Source: DATDIC01 sp963764525 (GTDB taxonomy: Bacteria > Pseudomonadota > Alphaproteobacteria > Acetobacterales > Acetobacteraceae). From it: a stretch of 64,000 bases of DNA. Location of the stretch: the NCBI GenBank assembly GCA_963764525.1, contig CAVXTC010000015.1, forward strand, positions 23,818 to 87,817, written 5' to 3'. Every line of letters starts with the position of its first letter. The stretch's first letter is position 1. The notes beneath the pieces are model-generated. The model was not told the origin of the DNA. It made no database searches and saw only the letters and a program-made list of their open reading frames with translations. Made by a program: the position numbers and the translations under genes. Shown here piece after piece: positions 16,381 to 25,078 of the stretch.

Positions 16381-17328
16381 ATGCGCGTGGCAACCTCCGA
16401 TACGCTTCGCTATACGAGGATCCCTCTCACCCACGGAGCCGGTGCGATCCCCGCCGTCGGGTTCGGCACGCTGATCCCCGATCCTCTCGCGACCAGACAA
16501 GCCACGAAGATCGCATTGGAAGTTGGATTTCGACATCTCGATTGCGCGGAGCGATATCGCAATGAAGAGGCGGTCGGTGATGCGATGCAGGCAGCGTTCA
16601 AGGCGGGGACGGTTCGGCGAGAGGAGGTCTTCGTTACCACGAAGCTATGGAACACCAATCATCGTCCTGAACGGGTCAAACCCGCCTTTAACGCGAGTTG
16701 CCGGCGACTGCAAGTCGACTATGTGGATTGCTATCTCATCCATACCCCGTTTGCCTTTCGCCCTGGCGACGAGCAGGACCCGAGGGACGAGCGCGGTCAG
16801 GTGATCTATGATTCCGGGGTAACGTTGGTCGAGACGTGGCGGGCGCTCGAGCGTCTCGTTGACGACGGCCAGTGCAAGTCGATCGGCTTATCAGATGTTA
16901 CGTTAGAGAAGCTGCGAGAGATCGTCGCGGCTGCGCGGATCAAGCCTGCCGTGGTGCAGGTCGAATCCCATCCGTACCTCCCTGAATGGGACCTGCTCGA
17001 TTTCTGTCGAGAGCACGGGATTGTATTGCTGGCGTTTGCAGCGTTGGGACACGGCCTCAATCCGAAAGTGTTGGATGACCCGGTGATCACAGCCATCGCG
17101 CGGCGCGTCCACAAGACGCCTGCTCAAGTTGCGCTGGCCTGGGCCGTACAACGCGGCACGGCTTTCCTGACCACCTCGACCAAATCTGATTACATCCGAG
17201 ACAACTGTGAGATATCGGCCCTGCCTGACGACGCCATGCAGGAGATTCGGGAGGGCATCGAGACGAACGTCCGGTTCAACACGGTAGTGGGGACCGGCGT
17301 GCCAGGCTTTATTCCCCGAGCCAGTTGA
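16381..17328 (+). CDS. Aldo/keto reductase
   Basis: An NADPH-dependent carbonyl reductase with a TIM-barrel fold and 315 residues. The catalytic tetrad is visible: Asp and Tyr in FRHLDCAERYRNE near residues 55-62, Lys in VTTKLWNTNH near residue 90, and His in YLIHTPFAF near residue 122, where most relatives have HWP. IGLSDVTLEKL near residue 168 and LAWAVQRGTAFLTTSTK near the cofactor site complete the picture. The ribosome-binding AAGGAG ends only one base before ATG 16381 but stands seven bases before GTG 16387, so GTG 16387 is the likelier start. It opens the accessory block of redox genes. Confidence 0.88.
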   Translation: MRVATSDTLRYTRIPLTHGAGAIPAVGFGTLIPDPLATRQATKIALEVGFRHLDCAERYRNEEAVGDAMQAAFKAGTVRREEVFVTTKLWNTNHRPERVKPAFNASCRRLQVDYVDCYLIHTPFAFRPGDEQDPRDERGQVIYDSGVTLVETWRALERLVDDGQCKSIGLSDVTLEKLREIVAAARIKPAVVQVESHPYLPEWDLLDFCREHGIVLLAFAALGHGLNPKVLDDPVITAIARRVHKTPAQVALAWAVQRGTAFLTTSTKSDYIRDNCEISALPDDAMQEIREGIETNVRFNTVVGTGVPGFIPRAS

Positions 17329-17358
17329 ACTGAACTCAGCTGCGTCACCGGAGATTCC

Positions 17359-19125
17359 GTGATGGACGCGATTGTTTCGGTTAACGTCGGACTTCCTCGG
17401 GACATTGCATGGCAGGGCAGGACTGTTCGGACGGCGGTCTGGAAGACGCCGGTGACGGGGCGGATTTTCGCCCGCCGGGTGAATCTCGATGGCGACGGCC
17501 AAGGCGACCTCCACAGCCATGGCGGCGAGCAACGTGCGATTATGGTCTACCGGTCCGATTCCTACCGGTACTGGGCGAGCTACCTTGGGCGGTCGGATCT
17601 CGTGGCCGGGAATTTCGGCGAGAACCTCACAGTGGAGGGCCTCGCCGATACCGAGGTCTGCATCGGCGATCGCTTCAGGATCGGCGGTGCCGTCGTCGAG
17701 GTCAGCCAGCCACGCGACACCTGCTACCGGGTCGGCATCAGGCTGAACCACCCGGAGATTCCCGCGCTGCTGGTTTCGCACCACCGGCCCGGGTTTTATT
17801 TCCGCGTCATCCAGGAAGGCGAGATCGGCGCCGGCGACCGCATCGAGAAACTCTCTGACGGCCCCGAGCGCATGACCGTCGCCGAGATCGATGCCCTCCT
17901 TTACTCCGCGGAGCACCCGCTCGAAGCATTGCGCCGCGCAATCCGAATTCCGGCGCTCAGCCAGGACTGGCAAGGCTCGATGCAGGCGCTGCTCGCCGCT
18001 GCCGAAGCGGGCGGCACAACGGGCAACGCTGGCCTCGGACTCGGCGCGTCGGCACCCCTTGCGTGGCGTGGCTTCCGCCCGGTTGTGGTCGTTGCTTCGC
18101 GCGAGGAAAGCGCGGACGTCCGATCGTTCGAGCTCGCCGGCGAAGACGGTTCACCGCTACCATCGGCACGTCCGGGCCAATACATCATGGTCCGCATGAG
18201 ACCGGGCCCGGATGCTCCCGCCGTCACGCGGAACTATTCGCTGTGCGGTTCGCCCGGGACCCCCAACTATCGCATTGGCGTCAAGAACGAGCGCGGCCTC
18301 GCAAGCGGCTTTCTCCACCAAAGCGTCCGGGCAGGCAGTCGCCTGGAGGTCAGCGCTCCTCGTGGCTCGTTCACGCTCGCTGCCGGTGCGACTCCCGTCG
18401 TCCTTATCAGCGCCGGTGTCGGCGTCACGCCGATGTTGGCGATGTTGCATGGTGCGGCTGCTATAAACACCGGGGCGCCTCGGCCGGTTTGGTGGCTGCA
18501 TTCAGCCCGCGATCGGGCGCACCATTCGTTTGCCCAGGAGGCGGACGATCTGCTCGGTGCGCTCCGGGCGTCTCATCGCTGTGTGATCTACAGTCGGCCT
18601 GCGCCGGGAGACATGCTCGGCCAGGACTTCGATCGGCCAGGCCATCTCTCGATCCAACTGCTCCACGAGCTCGGGATTCCCCAGGACGCTGATTTCTACC
18701 TGTGCGGTCCGCCCCGCTTTCTCGAGGATTTCCAGAAAGGCCTGGCGGCATGGGGCATTCCCTGGCCCAGGGTCCACGTCGAAGTGTTCGGGCCCGCGCC
18801 AACTCTCACGCCGGGCATCTCCCGCGTCGCCGCGGCCTTGCCTCATCGTCCTGACGGTCCTGCGGGCGGCGGACCTATGGTGACGTTCTCGCGAAGTGGT
18901 CTCGCCGTGCCATGGGATTCTCGCTTCGGCAGCCTGCTCGAGCTGGCGGAGGCCTGCGCCGTTCCCGTGCGTTGGTCCTGCCGATCAGGGGTATGCCACA
19001 ACTGCGAAAGTGGCTTGATCGAAGGCGAACTCGCCTACGCACCAGAGCCGTTGGACCTGCCAGCCGAAGGCAATGCGTTGCTCTGCTGCGCAACGCCAAT
19101 AACCGCGGTCGCGCTCGATGTCTAG
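17359..19125 (+). CDS. Fusion of MOSC domain, flavin reductase and 2Fe-2S ferredoxin
   Basis: A three-part protein of 588 residues. Residues about 1-210 are a YiiM-like MOSC domain, with HSHGGEQRAIMVYRSDSY, GNFGENLTVEGL and QPRDTCYRVG holding the conserved Cys that binds the molybdenum cofactor or sulfur. Residues about 240-490 are a ferredoxin-reductase module with the FAD motif RNYSLCGSP near residue 292 and the NAD motif ISAGVGVTPMLAML near residue 352, plus FYLCGPPRF. Residues about 505-588 are a plant-type ferredoxin with cysteines in CRSGVCHNC and CCATP. Such architecture suggests an electron chain NAD(P)H-FAD-2Fe2S-MOSC domain. GTG 17359 or ATG 17362 can start it. It stands 30 bases after the aldo/keto reductase. 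Confidence 0.9.
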   Translation: MMDAIVSVNVGLPRDIAWQGRTVRTAVWKTPVTGRIFARRVNLDGDGQGDLHSHGGEQRAIMVYRSDSYRYWASYLGRSDLVAGNFGENLTVEGLADTEVCIGDRFRIGGAVVEVSQPRDTCYRVGIRLNHPEIPALLVSHHRPGFYFRVIQEGEIGAGDRIEKLSDGPERMTVAEIDALLYSAEHPLEALRRAIRIPALSQDWQGSMQALLAAAEAGGTTGNAGLGLGASAPLAWRGFRPVVVVASREESADVRSFELAGEDGSPLPSARPGQYIMVRMRPGPDAPAVTRNYSLCGSPGTPNYRIGVKNERGLASGFLHQSVRAGSRLEVSAPRGSFTLAAGATPVVLISAGVGVTPMLAMLHGAAAINTGAPRPVWWLHSARDRAHHSFAQEADDLLGALRASHRCVIYSRPAPGDMLGQDFDRPGHLSIQLLHELGIPQDADFYLCGPPRFLEDFQKGLAAWGIPWPRVHVEVFGPAPTLTPGISRVAAALPHRPDGPAGGGPMVTFSRSGLAVPWDSRFGSLLELAEACAVPVRWSCRSGVCHNCESGLIEGELAYAPEPLDLPAEGNALLCCATPITAVALDV

Positions 19126-19199
19126 CTGCTGCGAAATCCTTGCAGATCGATATGCCAAAATGCGGGTCGTGAGAGCCTGCAAGGAGAGAGCCGCTCGCG

Positions 19200-19294
19200 A
19201 TGGATATTGCCATGATCGGCATGGTGGCGCTGTGATCGGCGGCGCGGCGGCCTTGGGGTATTCCGCCAGTTATGTGCTCGCCGAGCAGGAGTAG
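19200..19294 (+). pseudogene. Possible remnant of a flavoprotein N-terminus
   Basis: Two short frames look like pieces of a dinucleotide-binding fold: MDIAMIGMVAL from ATG 19200, preceded by AAGGAGAG, and, one frame over, VIGGAAALGYSASYVLAEQE ending at TAG 19292-19294. Read together they resemble the opening of an FAD-dependent oxidoreductase. Nothing follows, because the next gene starts four bases later. The identification is speculative. Confidence 0.25.
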
Positions 19295-19297
19295 AAA

Positions 19298-20682
19298 ATG
19301 ACAGCCTACGACGCGATTATCATCGGAACCGGGCAGGCTGGGCCGCCACTCGCACGACGGCTGGCGGCTAGAGGAATGAAAGTTGCCATCATCGAACGCG
19401 GACGCTTCGGTGGCACCTGCGTCAATACCGGCTGTACACCCACGAAAACGCTGGCTCGCGAGCGCCTACGCCGCCCACCTCGCGCGCCGCGGAGCCGACT
19501 ACGGATTCAGCACCGGGGACGTCAAAGTCGATATGAAGCGTGTCAAAGCACGCAAGGATAACGTTGTTGGCCTTTCCAGCCGCAGCGTCGAGCGATCTCT
19601 CAAAAGCCTGGAGAACGGCAAGGTCTATGAAGGCCATGCACGGTTCGTGTCGCCGCGTGAGGTGCAGGTCGGCACAGAAATTCTGAACGCCGACAAGATT
19701 TTCATCAACGTCGGTGCCCGCGCGGCCGTGCCCGCAGTTCCTGGCCTGGATCAGGTCGATTACCTCACCAACAGTTCGATGATGAATGTCGACTTCCTGC
19801 CCGACCACCTGTTGATACTCGGCGGCAGCTACGTCGGTCTGGAGTTCGCACAGATGTATCGGCGCTTCGGCAGCGCAGTCACCGTTATCGAGATCGGTCC
19901 GCGTCTCACTCCGCGCGAAGACGAGGACGTATCAGAGGCGATCGCCGGATTCCTGACAAAAGAAGGCGTGTCTGTTCGCTTGAATGCGAAATGTCTCCGC
20001 GTCCGCAAGGAAGGCAGCGATATCGTCATGACCGTCGATTGCGACGGCACTTCTGAGATCCGCGGCTCACACTTGCTGATCGCAACGGGGCGTCGGCCCA
20101 ACACGGATGATCTCGGGCTCGAGCACACGGACGTCAAACGAAACGCGCGCGGATACATCATTGTCGATGACGAACTCCGTGCCAACGCAGCCGGGATCTG
20201 GGCGCTCGGAGATTGCAACGGCCGAGGTGCCTTCACCCACACGTCCTGGAACGATTATGCAGATCGTCGCCGGCAATCTGCTCGATGGCGAGCATCGGCG
20301 GGTGAGTGATCGCATTCCTGCCTATGCGCTATACACCGATCCGCCACTGGGCAGAGGCGGCATGACGGCAGCGGACGTTCGAGCAAGTGGCCGCCGCGCA
20401 CTGATCGGCAAGATCGCCATGGAGGATGTGTCCCGAGCATTCGAAAAGGGCGAGACAGAGGGCTTCATGAAAATCCTGGTCGATGCTGACACAAAGGAAA
20501 TCCTGGGCGCGGCATTTTTGGGTGTGAGCGGCGACGAAGTCATCCACTGTGTGCTCGACGTCATGTACGCGAAGGCACCCTATACAGTGCTCGAGCGCGC
20601 CATGCACATCCATCCCACAGTCGCGGAGTTCTTACCCGTGATTTTGGACGATCTCGCTCCACTACCGCAACCGGCGTCCTGA
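19298..20682 (+). pseudogene. MerA/lipoamide-dehydrogenase-like flavoprotein disulfide reductase, two frameshifts
   Basis: A pyridine-nucleotide-disulfide oxidoreductase of about 460 residues. It has the FAD motif AIIIGTGQAGPPLARRLA, the redox-active disulfide in GGTCVNTGCTPTKTL near residue 42, the NAD motif LLILGGSYVGLEFAQMY, the FAD segment GIWALGDCNGRGAF, and the C-terminal dimer-interface motif with MHIHPTVAEFLP. It lacks the N-terminal metal-binding domain and the C-terminal Cys pair of true mercuric reductases, so the substrate is open. The frame breaks twice: near 19455, where removing one C restores TKTLVASAYAAHL, and near 20253, where removing one C restores NDYEIVAGNLL. The total span is two bases over a multiple of three, as expected. 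Confidence 0.8.
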
Positions 20683-20736
20683 AGGCCGACGGCAGTAGCT
20701 GGCGGTGACTATGTACGCTTGAATGGGAGAGGCAGC

Positions 20737-21117
20737 ATGGATGAGAATGAGATTCGAGAGGCACTCAACCGCCACTGGGCCGCCTCGGACGCAAACGAGT
20801 TCGAGGTTGAGCACGACATATACCGAGATGACGCAGTGCTCGAGTACCCACAATCGGGCGAGCGCATCAGGAGCCGGCACAACATCCAGGCCTCACGCGT
20901 CGCGCAGCCGAACGCCAAGCGCTTCAAGGTTCGCCGCATCGTCGGCAGCGGCGACCTCTGGGTCACGGAATTCATCCTCACGTACGATGGCAAGCCGTCC
21001 TACACGGTGAGCATCATGGAGTTCCTGGATGGCAAGGTGGCCCGCGAGACCCAATACTTCGGTGACCCGTTCGAGCCCGGACCTTCGCGCGCTAATTTGG
21101 TCGAGCGAATGGGATAA
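20737..21117 (+). CDS. SnoaL/NTF2-like protein
   Basis: A 126-residue protein with the alpha-plus-beta cone fold of the NTF2-like superfamily. The opening helix (MDENEIREALNRHWAASDANEF), the segment IYRDDAVLEYPQSGERIRSRHNI, and the C-terminal strands (TEFILTYDGKPSYTVSIMEFLDGKVARETQYFGDPF) match the common nuclear-transport-factor-2 family pattern found in small enzymes and binding proteins. The start at ATG 20737 has a GGGAGAGG ribosome-binding site; ATG 20719 is in frame but would lie upstream of that site. It is followed by an NmrA-like gene, a common neighbour pairing. Confidence 0.75.
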   Translation: MDENEIREALNRHWAASDANEFEVEHDIYRDDAVLEYPQSGERIRSRHNIQASRVAQPNAKRFKVRRIVGSGDLWVTEFILTYDGKPSYTVSIMEFLDGKVARETQYFGDPFEPGPSRANLVERMG

Positions 21118-21212
21118 AATCGACGGTTCGGTCATGTCTCGTCGAGCGGGCCGCCTTCGAAAGTCACGTTCTGGAAGATCGATCTCCAGTCATCGACAAA
21201 GGAGGTGAAACC

Positions 21213-21965
21213 ATGAAGATCGTCGTCATTGGCGGCACCGGCCTGATCGGCTCGAAGACCGTCGCCATTCTGCGCCAGGGCGGCCACGAGGTCGTTGCCG
21301 GCTCGCCCCAAAGCGGCATCAACACCATCACCGGCGAGGGGCTCAAAGCGGCCATGGCCGGCGCGCAGGTGGTGATCGACCTCGCCAATTCGCCCTCATT
21401 TGAAGACAAGGCGGTGCTGGAATTCTTCGAGACCTCCGGGCGCAACCTTTTCCCGGCGGAGGCCGCGGCGGGCATCCGGCACCATGTCGCGCTCTCCATC
21501 GTCGCAACCGACCGGACGGACAATGGCTATTTCCGCGCCAAGGCCGCCCAAGAGAAACTGGTCGTGGCCTCCGGCATCCCCTACACCATCATCCGCTCAA
21601 CCCAGTTCATGGAATTTTTCGGCGGCATTGCCGATTCAAGTGCGGATGGAAACATAGTCAGGCTTCCGCCCGTCCTGTTCCAGCCCATCGCATCGGACGA
21701 CGTTGCGCCCATCGTCGCCGAGGTGGCGCTCGCGGCGCCGCGAAACGGCATCATTGAGATCGCCGGCCCGGAAGGAGCGCCATTCAACGAGTTCGTCGCC
21801 CGTTATCTGAAGGCGGTCGGCGACCCGCGTAAGGTGGTGGGTGACCCTGAGGCCCGATACTGGGGCGGCCGCGTCGAGGAACGTTCGCTCGTGCCGTTGG
21901 GCGAAGCGCGTCTCGGCCGCATCGGGTTAGATGAATGGGTCCGCCGCTCACGGCCAGGAGCCTGA
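21213..21965 (+). CDS. NmrA-like NAD(P)-binding protein (atypical SDR)
   Basis: A 250-residue Rossmann-fold protein of the atypical short-chain dehydrogenase group. The nucleotide-binding motif is MKIVVIGGTGLIGSKTV (residues 1-17). The middle part shows HHVALSIVATDRTDNGYFRAKAAQEKLV, where the catalytic Tyr-x-x-x-Lys of epimerases appears as Tyr-Phe-Arg-Ala-Lys, and YTIIRSTQFMEFF, typical of NmrA/YwnB-type proteins. An AAAGGAGG ribosome-binding site precedes ATG 21213. Members bind NADPH and act as redox sensors or reductases; the substrate here is unknown. A 39-base segment overlapping its 3' end recurs at 23524-23562. Confidence 0.8.
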   Translation: MKIVVIGGTGLIGSKTVAILRQGGHEVVAGSPQSGINTITGEGLKAAMAGAQVVIDLANSPSFEDKAVLEFFETSGRNLFPAEAAAGIRHHVALSIVATDRTDNGYFRAKAAQEKLVVASGIPYTIIRSTQFMEFFGGIADSSADGNIVRLPPVLFQPIASDDVAPIVAEVALAAPRNGIIEIAGPEGAPFNEFVARYLKAVGDPRKVVGDPEARYWGGRVEERSLVPLGEARLGRIGLDEWVRRSRPGA

Positions 21966-22017
21966 TCCTGCATCCGCCAGCGCCGCCGGATCGAGGCTGA
22001 GGAAACAGGAGGGTCGG

Positions 22018-22728
22018 ATGGATTTTCGCGATCGTCACGTGGTGGTAACCGGCGGCACCGGCGCCCTGGGGCGCGCGGTGGTGGGCGCATTGCTGGCGGC
22101 GGGCGCTCATTGCCATGTGCCCTATCGGCAGGAGCGGGAGAAGGAAGGCCTTCCCAGCGGGGCGCTGAGCCTGATCCCCGTGGCGAGCCTGGCGGATGAG
22201 GCGGCGGTGGCGAAGCTCTATGGCGGGCTCCCGGCGCTCTGGGCCTCGATCCATATCGCCGGCGGCTTCGCCTTCGCCCCGCTGACCGATACCAGCGGGG
22301 AGCTGCTGCGTCGGCTGATCGACGACAATCTCGTGAGCTGCTTCCTCTGCTGCCGCGAAGCGGTGGCGGCGATGCGCCGGGGCAAGGCCGGCGGGCGTAT
22401 CGTCAACGTGGCGGCGCGCCAGGCCCTGGAGCCGCGCACCGGGGCGAATATAAGCGCCTCTACCGCCGCCAAGGCCGGCGTCGCCGCGCTCTCCGCAGCG
22501 CTGGGCGAGGAACTGGCGGGGGAGGGAATCCTGGTAAACGCCGTGGCGCCCTCGATCATGGATACCCCCACCAACCGGCGCGCCATGCCCAAGGCCAATT
22601 TCGCTGCCTGGCCCAAGGTGGAGGAGGTGGCGGCGACGATCCTCTTCCTCGCCTCACCCGAGAACAAAGTGACCCGGGGCGGCGTGGTCCCGGTCTACGG
22701 GGCTTCCTCCCAATCGGCGGCGACGTAG
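22018..22728 (+). CDS. Short-chain dehydrogenase-like protein lacking the catalytic Tyr
   Basis: A 236-residue classical SDR by sequence, with the cofactor motif TGGTGALGRAVVGALLAAG near residue 10 and the segment IHIAGGFAFA in place of the usual NNAG. The active-site region reads GRIVNVAARQALEPRTGANISASTAAKAGVAAL: the Lys is present, but the residue four before it is Ser instead of Tyr, and the catalytic Ser is also not in its usual place. It is therefore probably not a normal dehydrogenase, unless the sequence is wrong. A good ribosome-binding site (AGGAGGG) precedes ATG 22018. It lies between the NmrA-like gene and a cupin gene. Confidence 0.8.
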   Translation: MDFRDRHVVVTGGTGALGRAVVGALLAAGAHCHVPYRQEREKEGLPSGALSLIPVASLADEAAVAKLYGGLPALWASIHIAGGFAFAPLTDTSGELLRRLIDDNLVSCFLCCREAVAAMRRGKAGGRIVNVAARQALEPRTGANISASTAAKAGVAALSAALGEELAGEGILVNAVAPSIMDTPTNRRAMPKANFAAWPKVEEVAATILFLASPENKVTRGGVVPVYGASSQSAAT

Positions 22729-22910
22729 TCGCCCCGGCCGAGCCCGCTGACCACGTCTCGAAGGTTCACGCTCCTGGAATATCCCAAGCAAGGGAGGCAA
22801 TGCTGGATCATGTGTCAGGACTATGACAAGACGAGCCTCGCGTCCCGTCAACCCGGCAGTGAGGTCCGGCACAACCCGCCGCTTGCGTCGACTGCGGCTA
22901 GGAGGGCTCC

Positions 22911-23327
22911 ATGAAACGTATCCTCTGCGCGCTGCTTGTCGCCACCCTGCCGTTCGGCAGCGTCCTCGCGGATGCGCCGAAGTCGAAGAACGCCAAGGTG
23001 ACCCTCGTCTACCAGCACGAGCTCCCGAACGTTCCCGGCAAGAGCATCAAGGGCGTGCTCGTCGAATACGGCCCGGGCGGCTACTCGCCCTGCCACACGC
23101 ATCCCAAATCCGCCTTCATCTATGCGACCGTGCTTGAGGGTGCGATCCGTAGTCAGGTCGACGGCGGACCGGTGACGACCTACAAGGCCGGACAGAGCTT
23201 CTCCGAGCTGCCCGGCGAGCGCCACAAGGTCAGCGCCAATGCCAGCGAGACGAAGCCGGCCAAGCTCCTCGCGGTGTTCGTGTTGGACACGAACGAGACG
23301 GAACTGACGATTCCATGCGGGAAGTGA
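22911..23327 (+). CDS. Exported cupin-domain protein
   Basis: A 138-residue protein with a cleavable signal peptide (MKRILCALLVATLPFGSVLA, cleavage after ALA-like VLA) and a single cupin barrel. The metal-binding motif 1 is GGYSPCHTHPKSAFIYATVLEG near residue 60, with two His and a downstream residue in the usual Glu position; motif 2 is QSFSELPGERHKVSAN near residue 100. The protein should be periplasmic. An AGGAGG ribosome-binding site lies seven bases before ATG 22911. The role is not known; small exported cupins of this kind are common near SDR genes. Confidence 0.8.
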   Translation: MKRILCALLVATLPFGSVLADAPKSKNAKVTLVYQHELPNVPGKSIKGVLVEYGPGGYSPCHTHPKSAFIYATVLEGAIRSQVDGGPVTTYKAGQSFSELPGERHKVSANASETKPAKLLAVFVLDTNETELTIPCGK

Positions 23328-23539
23328 GGTTCGGAACCTTTCGTGCGGAGAAATTGCGTCGCGAGAAATTGCGGGACGCCAATGCGCGCGTCCGTGTCCT
23401 CGTAAAACCCAATGTCGCTGCGCGCTTTTTTCGTATCTTATATTATTCCGCGCCGGATTTTGGGTTCCGCCGCGACAGGGCGGCCTTTCCGCTGCATCGG
23501 CACAAGAATGACGTCAGGGGCGTCCGCTGCTCACAGGCA

Positions 23540-23694
23540 CGAGCCTGATCCCGCATCCGCCAACAGCGCGTCCTGCCCGTCTTGCCCGGCGGCGGCAGGA
23601 ACTGCCCAATGATCGCCCATTCGGCATCGGTCAGATCGCTTCCGTAGCGCAGATGCTCCCGGCTATGCTCCAGCCGGGTGGTCGGGGTCCACAT
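23540..23694 (-). pseudogene. IS5-type transposase fragment (N-terminus only)
   Basis: From ATG 23694 on the minus strand about 45 residues match the start of IS5-family transposases: MWTPTTRLEHSREHLRYGSD, then LTDAEWAIIGQFLPPP, the typical opening of that family. The match fades after about 23570 and the rest of the transposase is absent. The adjoining sequence at 23524-23562 is a repeat of 21941-21979. The fragment marks the right edge of the accessory redox block. Confidence 0.65.
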
Positions 23695-23816
23695 GAGGCC
23701 GCCCAAACTGGCTTCGACAACCGTTTGGAATCCCACCTCGCCCCGGGCCATCCAGCGCACTTCCGGTTCGAGACAGTCTCTATGTAATAGTCAATAATGG
23801 CATAGCGTTGTGATGT

Positions 23817-24774
23817 CTATTCCGGCACGTCTTCCCGCTCCGTCCAACCCTGCTCCGGATGTTCGCCTACGTCTGGCTCCATCTCTCCGATTTTGGTCAG
23901 GTCCGCCACCGGCGTGCCGTCCTCTTCTGTGGTTACCGCATCCACATAGCGCATTCCGAAGCGTATATCTTCCATCGCATAGTTGCGCATTTCGTGCACC
24001 GATGTGGCGAGCTCCGGATCGCGAGCTTCGAGCGTCACAAACACTTGCCCGCGCGCCGCTACCGCTTGCGCTGCGTCGTATCCGTGCAATGGGCTGCGCT
24101 CGTCCATCACATGCATGAGTGTCCAGGTGAGCGGGAAAACCGGAAGATGCGCACGCTCAAGCCGCAGCTCTTGCACGCGGCGGAAGAGGTTTGCCTTCCG
24201 TAGTCGTAATGGACAGCAGTAAGTTTAGCTTCGTCGCTGCATCCAAAAGCACGTTTGCGCGCCCGTTTCCAACCCGCAACATCAGCGTCGGCTTGCCGTT
24301 GTGCATCGCCACAACCGGATTGGAGGCAAAGACCAACTTAGCCCGTGGCCGCGAGAACCGGACAAAGGCGAGGCCTGTCAGAATAGCTGTGAAGCCGAGC
24401 CCACAGACGATCTCGGTCGCCGCGATTACATGGCCGTACAGCGTGGCCGGATACATCTCGCCATAGCCGACCGTCGACAGCGTCTCAATGCTGAAGAAGA
24501 GCGCATCGGGAAAACTATATGGCCGAGCATTGGCCACCGAACCGGGCGCTAACCAAAAGAAAGTGGCGAAGGCAACGTTCACCAGCAAATATGTTACGAG
24601 CAGGGCCGCGACGAATTGTGGCCAGGTCAGTGCAACGGCGAGATGGTAAGGGTCTCGCAAATCGAAGCGAGAAACCCCCTTCTTCTTGAACTCAAGAGAG
24701 CCAAGGCGAACCCGCGCGGCTTTTCCGCGAGGCTTGTGCTTGATTCCAGTGTGAAAGTCCTGTCCTTTTTGCAT
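23817..24774 (-). pseudogene. Inward-rectifier potassium channel (KirBac-like), one frameshift
   Basis: A tetrameric inner-membrane K+ channel of about 318 residues. The first frame (from 24774) gives the slide-helix region (RFDLRDPYHLAVALTWPQFVAALL), the outer helix, the selectivity filter TVGYGEM near residue 105, the inner helix (EIVCGLGFTAILTGLAFVRFSRPRAKLVFA) and the start of the cytoplasmic Kir domain. It stops at 24157. The other frame continues the Kir domain: VQELRLERAHLPVFPLTWTLMH, then EMRNYAMEDIRFGMRY. Removing one base near 24192 (one A of AAAC) joins them as EGNLFRRVQEL; the span is one base over a multiple of three. The protein would be complete if the shift is an artefact. Confidence 0.85.
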
Positions 24775-25078
24775 CCGTGCGCTAGGCTGACTCCGGCATC
24801 TGGATAGCAGGGTGCATATCGGGCGTCCAGCGCCTCACCGGCTTTCATGATGAAATGACAAGCCGCCGGGGCGGCGCGGCATGCGCGTGCGAAAATCAAA
24901 GAAACCGCGTGAAAAACTCGGGGCGGCTGCAATTTGGCGAAACATTGAGTCGTCACAGCTGGTTTTGGCGACATCGTTGCTGCCAACAATAACGTCGCGA
25001 AGGAACATTGCGTCGAGAAGCAGCCCAGAATGCGCCTCCGCGCAGAATCCACTGCGGGGTAGGGGAAGCATTATATCG
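24775..25078. other. Intergenic region between channel and PhzF genes
   Basis: 304 bases. I see no supportable gene; the frames that cross it are Arg/Ser-rich and belong to no recognisable protein. It must hold the promoter of the minus-strand channel gene. Confidence 0.4.

Noticed and set aside
19298..20682. True mercuric reductase
   Set aside because: No N-terminal metal-binding domain and no C-terminal Cys pair; no other mer genes.
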